Positions 45,151 to 53,299 of a stretch of 64,000 bases of DNA are shown here, in pieces. Both the position numbers and the translations under genes were made by a program. The DNA comes from Cyanobacteria bacterium FACHB-471 (GTDB lineage: Bacteria; Cyanobacteriota; Cyanobacteriia; Elainellales; Elainellaceae). Every line of letters starts with the position of its first letter. Position 1 is the first letter of the stretch. The stretch covers positions 372,001-436,000 of the forward strand of contig JACJOC010000049.1 of the NCBI GenBank assembly GCA_014695345.1. Reading direction: 5' to 3'. Under the pieces are notes generated by a model. That model was not told the DNA's origin, did no database searches, and saw only the letters and a list, made by a program, of their open reading frames with translations.

Positions 45151-46484
45151 TAAATAAATAGCCGCTGAGCAGCCCGTGTTACAGCAACATAGAGTAACTG
45201 ATTGCGTTCTCTAATGTTGCGATTCCTCAAAGCGTTAGGCACATCCACAAACACGTTTTGAAAGGTCGAACCTTGTGACTTGTGAATCGTTAGACAGTAG
45301 GCATAACTCAAGTCTGCGAACAGTGCCTTCAAATCCCAAAACTCACGCCAGCGCTTTTCCTTGGCATAGAAATCTAGTTTTTGCACAAATTCAAGCTGAC
45401 TCAACTCATGTAACACGGTTAGATTTCTCTCTTTGCCTTCATCCGTGATTACTTGCAGATACCAGACATGCCACGGGCCGTCCTTTCCTGCTGCAACCCC
45501 CTGTACCTCACATTCACCAGAGTTCTGTAGGAGCAGGCTGTCATAAAACATATAAGGCGCATTGGCAACCAGTCGTTCTCCTGGCACAAATCGTGCTGCA
45601 TCCGCACCATAAATTGCTGCCCGAATCTTTTGGTTTAGCTGATCTACTCTGGCGTTGGTGTAAGCCACTGCCCGCACATAATCCGGGTCTTTGCGGTAAG
45701 ACTCACTTTGAAAGGCTCGAATCAACAGTTTTTCCCACTCTCTCGCCTTCACCACAAACACACCTTCGGTGCGATCGCCATTGGTATCTGTCTCAAACCG
45801 GGGAAGCTGTCCACGAGTTAAGTCATTGCGAATCGTCTCAGCTAGAACGGCGATCGCACCACCATAGCGCACCACCTCAGTTAGTTCTGAACGCTCATAG
45901 ATTTTGCTAAACACCAGTGATTCATGTTCATTGATGGGTGGCAACTGAGCAATGTCACCCACAAACAAAATTTGAGTCCGCTTATATAAATTGGTTACTG
46001 CCTCCATCAACAGCAGCCACATGTCCTCACTGATCATGGAGGCTTCATCCACAATCACCAAACGATACTTATCAAAATTATTTTCACCGTTGTAGTCCGG
46101 GCGAAAAATCTGTTTTCCTGTGTTCTGGTCAATATCTGGCTTTAACCCCAGCAGTTTGCAGCAGGTCATACAGTCAACGCCCAACCCCCACTGGTCAGAC
46201 ATTCGCTCCAATACCTTCGTCGCTTTGTTGCTAAAGGCTGTAAAGACGATGGTGTAGGGTTCACGCTGCTTTTTTTTGAGAGCGCCTTCCCGAATGCGTT
46301 TGATCAATGCCTGAAGCAGCGTTGTCTTTCCCGTTCCGGCATAGCCCGTCAGCAAATAGAGCTTTCGCTTACTGCACACAAAATCTTCCAGGTCTTGCAG
46401 CGCCTGCCACTGCTCCTGATTGAGCTTGACACCGGACAAAACTTCTGGAATCTCTGTCGATAGCTGCTCCGTTGGCTCAGACAT
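45147..46484 (-). CDS. ATP-dependent RecD/Dda-like SF1B DNA helicase
   Basis: A 445-residue superfamily 1B helicase. Walker A LLTGYAGTGKTTLLQALIKR, Walker B VIVDEASMIS, VGDIAQLPPI, and the C-terminal UvrD_C_2 motif TIHKSQGSTFQNVFVDV are complete, with RNQLLYVAVTRAAQRLFIY at the end. It resembles phage Dda and the helicase core of RecD2 but lacks the long N-terminal domain. It likely unwinds DNA 5' to 3' in repair or replication. Confidence 0.88.
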   Translation of the reverse strand: MSEPTEQLSTEIPEVLSGVKLNQEQWQALQDLEDFVCSKRKLYLLTGYAGTGKTTLLQALIKRIREGALKKKQREPYTIVFTAFSNKATKVLERMSDQWGLGVDCMTCCKLLGLKPDIDQNTGKQIFRPDYNGENNFDKYRLVIVDEASMISEDMWLLLMEAVTNLYKRTQILFVGDIAQLPPINEHESLVFSKIYERSELTEVVRYGGAIAVLAETIRNDLTRGQLPRFETDTNGDRTEGVFVVKAREWEKLLIRAFQSESYRKDPDYVRAVAYTNARVDQLNQKIRAAIYGADAARFVPGERLVANAPYMFYDSLLLQNSGECEVQGVAAGKDGPWHVWYLQVITDEGKERNLTVLHELSQLEFVQKLDFYAKEKRWREFWDLKALFADLSYAYCLTIHKSQGSTFQNVFVDVPNALRNRNIRERNQLLYVAVTRAAQRLFIY

Positions 46485-46743
46485 TTCCCTGGCTTAGAAC
46501 GTTCTTGACCGATGATGCTACTGACTCAGTTGAACAAGCTTGCTTGACGATAGCAAGCTATCCCAATTTAAAGCACAAACTGCTCAATGGACTTTTAAGC
46601 CATCACCAGAGCAATCCTGTCAAAAATCTAAGATTTGGGATGGCAATTAGATGAGGCGATCGCCCGTGTTAAATTTTTTGGGCGCAAACTCTTGCTAAGC
46701 ATTGGCAAGTTTGTTACCCTAGTTAGGCGCTGAAGAACAGCTA

Positions 46744-46816
<73 letters not shown>

Positions 46817-46842
46817 TATTCAAGTGAATTAGAGCAGGTTGA

Positions 46843-47286
46843 TTAGAGTAAGCGAAGCGTTTTTTCGTCCCGTTTGCCCTGAAAAAATCTGTCAAGCAGT
46901 TGGTCAAACACCGATTTTTCAGGCGAAACATACGCAAACAGCGTTGCACAAGATTTTAGCTTCATATCGTCGGGAGAACCGAAGATCTCGTATGCAGTTC
47001 GTCCCTCTACACTCAGAACTGCCTCAGCACATTCAATCAAGCGTGAACCGAGAATAGGGTGGCTCAAGTATGCCTTGGCTTCTGCGACGCTTTTGATTGA
47101 GTATCGCTTAGAGGTTGAACTCGACCCTAACCCATCAAACTGGGGAAAAACGTACCACATCCAGTGCGATCGCTTTCGACCACTTTTGATTTCAGAGAGT
47201 GCCTGTTCGTAGTTGGCTTGCTGGGCTTGCAAAAAGCGGTTCAAATCATAAACATCATTCATTGCACCAGATTTAATATCTGTCAT
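46843..47286 (-). CDS. DUF1810 family protein
   Basis: A 147-residue DUF1810 protein. The core YDLNRFLQAQQANYEQALSEI, KRSHWMWYVFPQFDGLG and YLSHPILGSRLIECAEAVL matches the family, which is widespread but uncharacterised (some relatives occur with NADAR-like or macrodomain enzymes). The 3' end lies 27 nt from tRNA-Phe on the opposite strand. An internal ATG at 47262 is an alternative start. Confidence 0.85.
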   Translation of the reverse strand: MTDIKSGAMNDVYDLNRFLQAQQANYEQALSEIKSGRKRSHWMWYVFPQFDGLGSSSTSKRYSIKSVAEAKAYLSHPILGSRLIECAEAVLSVEGRTAYEIFGSPDDMKLKSCATLFAYVSPEKSVFDQLLDRFFQGKRDEKTLRLL

Positions 47287-47509
47287 GAAGCATCTCCTAG
47301 CATCCGATAACTAATCTTTCGCCAGCTTGCATGACGAAAGGAAAGAACAATAGACGGATTTAAGTTGTCAAATGTTTAAGCATAGTGACGCAACATGTTG
47401 AGAACAGTTTGTGGATTATTTATCATAACTCTTCCTCTAAATGACGAGTGTTTTAACACTTTCCGTCTTATACCAATTCTCCAGATTTGGACTACACATA
47501 GATACTCCT

Positions 47510-47537
47510 GTAGGGGCGTTTCGCGAAACGCCCCTAC
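47510..47537. repeat. GTAGGGGC-type perfect palindrome
   Basis: The 28 bases 47510-47537 are a perfect palindrome (GTAGGGGCGTTTCG then its reverse complement). Confidence 0.88.
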
Positions 47538-47603
47538 CCAATCTGTTGCTCTACTTTAGAGGATTGGTATTAGGAGAATGTGATCGCCCTCCACACCCCA
47601 CCT

Positions 47604-47792
47604 CTCAACCTCAAAACACAAATTTCCAACTCTAGAACACGGAAGTTTGACTTCAAAGCCTGAAACTTTGACCTCTGAACTCAAAACTTTGACCTCTAAA
47701 CACGGAACTTCGACTTCAAAGCATGGAATTCCGACTTCAAAGCCTGAAACTTTGACCTCTGAACCCGGAGCTTTGACCTCTGAACTTGAAAT
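47604..47792. repeat. Tandem array of 21-nt units
   Basis: Seven in-phase 21-nt units occupy 47646-47792, with consensus TTTGACCTCTGAACNNGGAAC; one degenerate unit (47625-47645) and possibly another precede them. There are no spacers, so it is not a CRISPR. It ends 30 nt before leader copy B. Confidence 0.85.
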
Positions 47793-47821
47793 GCCGTGAT
47801 CAGAACTGCGATCGCCGAGCT

Positions 47822-48068
47822 CAAAACTCCAAGCCTGTAAACCTGTATCAAGAACTACTTGCGAAAAGCTTCATTCTCAAGTAGTCTGGTTCCTCAGTAC
47901 AAAAACATATCCGTTATCCAAGCGTCACCTGCTGTTGCGACCAACAACAACAGGCGACTAACCCTCAAAACTGCGGTAACAGTTCGGAGGGCTAGAGGGC
48001 AGTTTATCACTCCATTAGCCACCCTGACTTTGCTATGGCAAAAAAAGCAGCAGGGTGGCTTTGGTTTT
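47822..48068 (+). ncRNA. Structured leader RNA with attenuator, copy B
   Basis: Plus-strand twin of 35461-35706. The order of hairpins is the same: ACTACTTG/CAAGTAGT, CCTG-c-TGTTG/CAACA-a-CAGG, CCCTC-AACTG/CAGTT-GAGGG, GGCTA/TAGCC, terminator AGCCACCCTG/CAGGGTGGCT then TTGGTTTT. Relative to copy A the second hairpin has a different sequence in a 19-nt stretch but still pairs, and changes elsewhere fall mainly in loops. A-run length (7 versus 6) breaks any shared ORF through the block. The 68-aa gene begins about 107 nt downstream, after an extra low-complexity GGGGTTAGG insert missing from copy A. Confidence 0.5.
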
Positions 48069-48175
48069 CGGAGGCAAATCTCAGGGGTTAGGAACTGGGG
48101 GTTAGGGGTTAGAGATGTTCTCCCTGGCTCACGGTTCCTAGCTCCTAGTCCCTCAACCTGGAGTTTTACACTGCC

Positions 48176-48382
48176 ATGACTGACCATTCTGCTCTCATTC
48201 AAATCAACCCCGATCCGCGCATTGTCACTACGCTTGTGATCGGCACTGAAGACAACGTGAAAGCACACATTCTTAGGCAACATACCCTTGGTGTTGCTGA
48301 AGCAAGTGCATGGAGCAAACCCATTCCAGTTCCCCATTGCCCTGATAAGGTGATGTGTGTTCTCAGTCGCATCATGCTTTAA
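48176..48382 (+). CDS. 68-aa conserved protein of unknown function, copy B
   Basis: Paralogue of 35212-35418, with the same length. It reads MTDHSALIQINPDPRIVTTL, continues with TEDNVKAHILRQHTLGVAEA and ends KVMCVLSRIML. A TGGAG motif lies before the ATG. Charged and mixed composition suggests a small soluble protein. The upstream structured leader and terminator-like hairpin suggest control by attenuation. No family recognised. Confidence 0.7.
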   Translation: MTDHSALIQINPDPRIVTTLVIGTEDNVKAHILRQHTLGVAEASAWSKPIPVPHCPDKVMCVLSRIML

Positions 48383-48576
48383 GGGACCCTATTGAAAGCT
48401 TGATGTCTCTTTATCCCTCTCCAGGCTTAACCCAATGAAGTTGGCTTTTAGTGAGCTATATCTACAGTGCTTTAGTTTGGGGCTTCACGCTTTCGATAGA
48501 CGTAATTGAGGAAGCAGAATCATTAAGTTGTTGCTAGTTCCTCGTAATTCAATTGAGGTAATTTAATTAAGGTGAG

Positions 48577-49092
48577 ATGATGAATTATCTTGTTGCTGTT
48601 TTATCCGATCGCATTCAAGCTGAGGCAGCTTATTCTGCTTTAGAGAACGAAGGTTTAGCCAATACTCAAGTTGATATTTTGGGTAATGGCTATAAAAGTG
48701 CAGACGAGTACGGACTCATTAACCCAAATCAGCAAGCCCGTAAAGGCGCAAAGCGATTGGCGTTCTGGTCAGTTCCGTTTGGATTTGTCGCAGGTTATGC
48801 ATTTAATGTTCTAACAGGGATTGAGATCCTTTCAACGTCTCCTCTCTTGAACCACATTATTGGGGGACTGTTGGGAGCCGGTTCCGGTGCGTTGGGAGCC
48901 TATTTTGTGGGGGGTGGAGTTGGCTTAACCGTGGGCAGCGGAGATGCATTGCCCTATCGCAATCGCCTTGATGCAGGCAAGTACCTGATTGTGGTGAAAG
49001 GAACGGAAGAGTTAACTCGTCAAGCTACTCGTATACTGCGCCAGTTTGAGCCTGAGAACATTCAAGGATACACTGAGCCAACTAGCGCATAG
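48577..49092 (+). CDS. Conserved hypothetical protein with glycine-rich membrane hairpin
   Basis: A 171-residue protein. Residues 1-35 look like a small alpha/beta module (NYLVAVLSDRIQAEAAYSAL), the centre has two hydrophobic Gly-rich segments (WSVPFGFVAGYAFNVLTGI and IIGGLLGAGSGALGAYFVGG) like glycine-zipper stress proteins, and the C-terminus RLDAGKYLIVVKGTEELTRQA returns to the same module type. This arrangement resembles general-stress 17M-like proteins. Function unknown. ATG 48577 and 48580 are both possible starts. Confidence 0.65.
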   Translation: MMNYLVAVLSDRIQAEAAYSALENEGLANTQVDILGNGYKSADEYGLINPNQQARKGAKRLAFWSVPFGFVAGYAFNVLTGIEILSTSPLLNHIIGGLLGAGSGALGAYFVGGGVGLTVGSGDALPYRNRLDAGKYLIVVKGTEELTRQATRILRQFEPENIQGYTEPTSA

Positions 49093-49220
49093 CCTGAGTG
49101 ACTTAGATGAGGTTGTAGCAAGTTTGTACTGTCTGTCTAACACGTCTATCTAGCACGTTCAACAGTTGACTCAGTACCCCACTACCTGGTTTTCTTCAGG
49201 TAGCACTTAATCACAACCTT

Positions 49221-50660
49221 ATGAGTCTCAATCCATCCCCTTCAGCATCTCCCCAACCCACCCCTGCTAAATGGTGGGTCATGTTAGGGGTTGGGTTGGG
49301 CGTTTTGATGTTTACCCTGGATACCAGTATTGTCAATATCGCCTTGCCGACACTGGTGCAAACCTTTCAGACCACGTTTGCCACCATTCAGTGGATTGTG
49401 TTGAGCTACCTGCTGGTGGTTACTACTCTGGTCTTGGGTGCAGCGCGGCTGGGAGATATGATTGGCAAAAAGCGACTCTATCTGGGCGGGCTAATTGTAT
49501 TTACCATCAGTTCACTGTTGTGTGGGTTAGCTCCAGATGTAGGCTGGTTGATTGGTTTCCGGGCACTACAAGGGATGGGAGCCGTCATGATTTCTGCCCT
49601 CGGAGCGGCGATCGTTACAGAAGCATTTCCAAGTTCAGAGCGGGGGCGGGCGCTGGGTATTATTGGCGCGGTCGTATCCTTGGGCATTGCGCTTGGACCG
49701 ACGGTTGGGGGTCTGCTGATTGGGCTGTTTGACTGGCGCATGATTTTTTTAGTCAACGTGCCAATTGGTATCTTTGCTAGTTTTGTGGTTGTCCGCTACG
49801 TTCCCGCCAACCCGCATCCCTTTGTTGGGCAACGGTTTGATTGGGTTGGGTCGATCGTGATGACAATCGCCCTAGTCGCCTTTGCACTAGGAATGACCCA
49901 CGGACAGGAGGCTGGATTTGTTAACCCAGTGACTTTGGGGCTACTTGCGATCGCCGGCATCAGTCTGGCAATTTTCCTCTGGCTAGAATCCCATATTGCC
50001 TCACCCATATTAGATTTACACCTGTTCTACAATCGTCAATTCAGCCTCAGTTTGTTGACTGGCATTCTCGTATTTATTGTCATTGTCGGAACGATTTTTA
50101 TCATTCCTTTCTTCCTAGAACTGGTGTTGGATTACTCTACAACTCATACTGGCGTGTTGCTGGCAGTTTCCCCCATATTAGGTGGCATCGTCGCCCCATT
50201 TTCTGGGAATCTGTCCGATCGCTTTGGCACCCGCATCATCAGTTTGGTGGGATTGGTGCTGATGGTACTGGGTTGTTTGTGCATCAGTACATTCAATGCT
50301 CAAATGACCGACCTGGATTACATTATCCGCGTCGCTCCATTTGGAATTGGGTTGGGGATGTTTCAGTCGCCCAACAACAGCGCTATTTTAGGGTCGGTGC
50401 CTGCTGAACGGCTTGGGATTGCGTCGGGCTTACTGTCCCTGACTCGCACACTGGGGCAAACGACAGGCGTTCCACTATTAGGAGCCATTTTTGCCGGAAT
50501 GGTGTTGGCGCAATCTTCTACTGCAATGGTGACGGATGCTCCCGCTGAAGCATTAGTGTTTGGGGTGCAAAGCACATTCAGGATTGCTGCTGCTATTCTG
50601 GCGATCGCAGCTTGTTTAATGTTTGTGTTGTGGCGATCGCAATTCCAAAAGACCGAGTGA
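49221..50660 (+). CDS. MFS transporter, DHA2 (EmrB/QacA) family
   Basis: A 479-residue drug:proton antiporter with about 14 membrane helices. DHA2 motifs: LDTSIVNIALPTL (helix 1), the motif A loop RLGDMIGKKRLYL, and motif C GIIGAVVSLGIALGPTVGG in helix 5. No membrane-fusion partner gene lies nearby, so it may work alone in the inner membrane. Substrate unknown. Confidence 0.9.
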   Translation: MSLNPSPSASPQPTPAKWWVMLGVGLGVLMFTLDTSIVNIALPTLVQTFQTTFATIQWIVLSYLLVVTTLVLGAARLGDMIGKKRLYLGGLIVFTISSLLCGLAPDVGWLIGFRALQGMGAVMISALGAAIVTEAFPSSERGRALGIIGAVVSLGIALGPTVGGLLIGLFDWRMIFLVNVPIGIFASFVVVRYVPANPHPFVGQRFDWVGSIVMTIALVAFALGMTHGQEAGFVNPVTLGLLAIAGISLAIFLWLESHIASPILDLHLFYNRQFSLSLLTGILVFIVIVGTIFIIPFFLELVLDYSTTHTGVLLAVSPILGGIVAPFSGNLSDRFGTRIISLVGLVLMVLGCLCISTFNAQMTDLDYIIRVAPFGIGLGMFQSPNNSAILGSVPAERLGIASGLLSLTRTLGQTTGVPLLGAIFAGMVLAQSSTAMVTDAPAEALVFGVQSTFRIAAAILAIAACLMFVLWRSQFQKTE

Positions 50661-50705
50661 TAGACCTAATCAGCGATAGAAACCTGTAGGTCTAGAACAT
50701 CACTG

Positions 50706-51128
50706 CTAAATCGTACGGGTTGCAGTAATTTTGTTTTGCTTGCACGGTCGCACCATTGTGTCGAGGAGATGCTCGATGACCTTGGGCAAGTTTGTGCAAA
50801 GCCCCGTATGAACTCGCGATGTCTGGATCACAGTGCTGCGAGGAGCCACAATCCAGTAAAAGCGCTCCCTGTGAGGGAGTTGACCAATGGGTCCAGATAA
50901 CTCTCCCCCCGCACAAATCAGTGGAATAGCTGCGAGATAGTCTCGAATAGTTTCAATATCAATGGTGGGGTCAAGTGCCATCAGCCGTTGCTCGTCAAGC
51001 CCAATCCGAGATTCTAGGAATTTGTGGCTCGCGCATGAAACGACTACCCCAGCGTTGACAAACTCTTCACGCTCGACCCTGGGAACCACGCGGATAATGG
51101 CGTAATCATACGTTAAGAGCTTGTGCAC
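50706..51128 (-). CDS. DUF3037 protein
   Basis: A 140-residue DUF3037 protein with the family start YDYAIIRVVPRVEREEFVNAGVVV and the central REERFYWIVAPRS-type segment (here HRERFYWIVAPRS). It uses a GTG start that overlaps the end of the upstream HipA-like gene by 23 nt, a sign of translational coupling. DUF3037 is repeatedly encoded beside HipA-like kinases; no function is established. Confidence 0.85.
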   Translation of the reverse strand: MHKLLTYDYAIIRVVPRVEREEFVNAGVVVSCASHKFLESRIGLDEQRLMALDPTIDIETIRDYLAAIPLICAGGELSGPIGQLPHRERFYWIVAPRSTVIQTSRVHTGLCTNLPKVIEHLLDTMVRPCKQNKITATRTI

Positions 51129-51888
51129 GAACTGCTTCCTCCAGAAAAACGCGCGGTGCTTCCAACCGCTTCATTAAGTACTCGATGTAAGCTTCTCGAT
51201 ATTGATCACTGTCAACAAATCGAGCATCTCCCTCCAGCCAAGCCTCAGGAATCAGTTGCACGATCTGCTCGATGATGCTTGATGTCAGCCGCTCAGTTAT
51301 TTTCGCATCTACCTCTTGAAGAACGCTAGCGCCGTGGAGCAAAACATGGTCTTTGATCGCAGGAAAAGGAGAACGGCTACGTTCTAAATAATTGCTCCAG
51401 GTGTGATGGAAGTAGAGGGCAGCACCATGATCGATTAGCCACAGTCGTCGGTGCCACATCAGCATATTGGTGTTGCGCGCTGTCCGGTCGATGTTCGTCA
51501 CGTAAGCGTCAAACCAGACAATTAAAGAGGCGAGAGCAGGGTCAGGTTTCGCGGCAATAGGGTCAAATGTGATCGAACCGGGCAGGTAATCGAGTGCTAG
51601 ATTCAGACCCACACTTGCTCGAATCAAATCCTGTATTTCTGGGTCAGGTTCAGTGCGGGCAAGTTCAGAGTCGAGGCTGACCAAGACGATCTCAGGAACG
51701 AGCAGTCCTAGAGTCCGGGCAATTTCTCCTGCAACTAGCTCAGCAATCAGAGCTTTCGCGCCCTGTCCAGCCCCTCGAAACTTCAGCACATACATACCGT
51801 CATCATCAGCTTCCACAATGGCTGGCAGCGATCCACCTTCACGTAGGGGAGTGACATATCGGGTAGCAGTAATGGTTCGTAAACTCAT
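51106..51888 (-). CDS. HipA-like kinase-domain protein
   Basis: A 260-residue protein of the HipA-like kinase group. It shows a glycine/Lys region (GMYVLKFRGAGQGAKALIAELV), WFDAYVTNIDRTARNTNMLMW as the catalytic loop with D and N, and LWLIDHGAALYF as the metal-binding Asp motif. It is shorter than true HipA toxins and no HipB antitoxin lies next to it; instead DUF3037 follows with overlapping reading frames. ATG 51888 chosen over TTG 51900. Substrate unknown. Confidence 0.82.
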   Translation of the reverse strand: MSLRTITATRYVTPLREGGSLPAIVEADDDGMYVLKFRGAGQGAKALIAELVAGEIARTLGLLVPEIVLVSLDSELARTEPDPEIQDLIRASVGLNLALDYLPGSITFDPIAAKPDPALASLIVWFDAYVTNIDRTARNTNMLMWHRRLWLIDHGAALYFHHTWSNYLERSRSPFPAIKDHVLLHGASVLQEVDAKITERLTSSIIEQIVQLIPEAWLEGDARFVDSDQYREAYIEYLMKRLEAPRVFLEEAVRAQALNV

Positions 51889-51972
51889 CTTTTGTAACAA
51901 CGCTCCAAGCTATCTTTGGTAGAGCAGTCAACTCATTAATGCAGCTTTAACAAGAGTGAAAGTATGAATTTC

Positions 51973-52001
51973 GTAGGGGCAATGCAATGCAATGCCCCCA
52001 T
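51973..52001. repeat. GTAGGGGC-type imperfect palindrome
   Basis: GTAGGGGCAATGCAATGCAA followed by TGCCCCCAT; arms pair around an ATGC-repeat centre with a mismatch near the right end. Confidence 0.6.
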
Positions 52002-52053
52002 AGAGGGAATTGAGATTCGTGAATCATACCCGCATTCGGCAACGCCATCTCTA

Positions 52054-52539
52054 CTATCTGCGATCGCGATCCCAGCGGTAAATCGCATTTTGTAAAAGCT
52101 GGAGCCGATTTGAATTTGGGTTGCGCTGCTGCTCATATTGAATCAACCTTTCCACCAGCTTCTTATCCCCTTTTGCTCGCCTGAGAAGCTGCTGCTGGAG
52201 CTGTTTCTCCATTCCCCCGCTGCTGCTAGCGCCGCTCTGAGTTACAGCGTAAACAGCGCCAACCGCTAGAGCGATCAGAGGAATCACATACCAACTCCAA
52301 GTAAACCCTTGAGCGGATAGAAAAGCTACCAGCAGAAAAATTGCAACAATGGCTATCAACCCTCTTTGCCAGGTCTGGGACTGGGAATTTTTATCCTCAT
52401 CACCCCTGTCGGGAAGCAGATGCATGTAGCTTGCAGCTTCAGACCAACCCGTTTCCTTATCAGAACCACACTCAGGGCAAGCACGAGCCTTAAGTGGCAC
52501 ATCCGCTCCGCAGTTAGGACAGGTGAAATATTTTGACAC
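52054..52539 (-). CDS. Zinc-ribbon membrane protein
   Basis: A 161-residue protein. The N-terminal zinc ribbon has two Cys pairs, CPNCGADVPLKARACPECGSD, followed by a polar linker, two hydrophobic segments (LIAIVAIFLLVAFLSAQGF and WYVIPLIALAVGAVYAV) and a basic, helical C-terminus (LLRRAKGDKKLVERLI). It starts at a GTG. Function unknown. Confidence 0.78.
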   Translation of the reverse strand: MSKYFTCPNCGADVPLKARACPECGSDKETGWSEAASYMHLLPDRGDEDKNSQSQTWQRGLIAIVAIFLLVAFLSAQGFTWSWYVIPLIALAVGAVYAVTQSGASSSGGMEKQLQQQLLRRAKGDKKLVERLIQYEQQRNPNSNRLQLLQNAIYRWDRDRR

Positions 52540-52653
52540 GCTTACTCGCGCTCCCTGATCAATTTCTGGTAAACGTTCATCTATTCCTTAGCATAATCTC
52601 CATTTGGTTCAAGGATTGCTATTGAGTAGGTTTCAAGAGCGATCGCCCTTCAA

Positions 52654-53295
52654 TTACCTTTCAGATAGCGATCGCCGCTTCTTTCCACTCACTTTTGCAG
52701 CTTGGGGAATAGCTCTTGACTCTAGCGTGAATTCTGGAATGCTTTGCCGTTCAGACTCACTGAGGCTGTATTGTTCGCAAACTAGGCTAAGCCGATTTGT
52801 GGAACTGGTGACTGGATTAATGGAGTGCGTTAGGTCACCCTGAAACCAAAGCAACATATTGGTTTGTGGCTGAATTTGGGCAACTTGACGTTTACCGTTT
52901 TGCAAAACTAACTCACCGCCCTGTAAATCCTGGGGCACTCGCACATACAAAACACTCACCAGTGCAGGTGGCTCAACCGTCTTGCAATAGGAGCGTAGCG
53001 ATCGATCAATGTGTGGATCGACTCGTGAACCTGCTTTGAGTAGAAGTGGGTTGAGATAAAAGGCGTTGCATTCGGGCTGAAGGGCGATCGCCAAATATTG
53101 CTTAAAGAATGGAAACCGTTGCTCTACTTCTGCTAGACCAGAACGCTGAAACACGAGTGAGAATCCTTTGGTGTTGACGAAATCTCGGTTCAGGTTGTTA
53201 ACCGCAAAGTAAGGACAGGCGCGAATTTGCCCCTCTAACTCACTCAGGTAGCTAACCGGAAAAACTGAGTACTGCTGACGATAGTAAGTGTTCAT
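52654..53295 (-). CDS. 2-oxoglutarate/Fe(II)-dependent oxygenase family protein
   Basis: A 213-residue protein of the prolyl-4-hydroxylase-like oxygenase group. Iron ligands are predicted as H and D in VDPHIDRS and a distal H in GDLTHSINPV; the Arg in TNRLSLVCEQY should hold 2-oxoglutarate. The gene starts 4 nt after the RluA-like stop and they are surely co-transcribed. Substrate unknown. Confidence 0.82.
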   Translation of the reverse strand: MNTYYRQQYSVFPVSYLSELEGQIRACPYFAVNNLNRDFVNTKGFSLVFQRSGLAEVEQRFPFFKQYLAIALQPECNAFYLNPLLLKAGSRVDPHIDRSLRSYCKTVEPPALVSVLYVRVPQDLQGGELVLQNGKRQVAQIQPQTNMLLWFQGDLTHSINPVTSSTNRLSLVCEQYSLSESERQSIPEFTLESRAIPQAAKVSGKKRRSLSER

Positions 53296-53299
53296 TCGA

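Noticed and set aside
47604-47792. CRISPR-like array
   Set aside because: Units are contiguous 21-mers without unique spacers and no cas gene is nearby.
47859-48179. Plus-strand ORF through leader copy B (and 35415-35669 in copy A)
   Set aside because: The first 60 residues agree, but the A-run length differs (7 versus 6) and the frames diverge after it. Variation clusters in hairpin stems, fitting RNA rather than protein.
49271-49732. 153-aa plus-strand ORF
   Set aside because: Out-of-frame shadow inside the DHA2 transporter gene.
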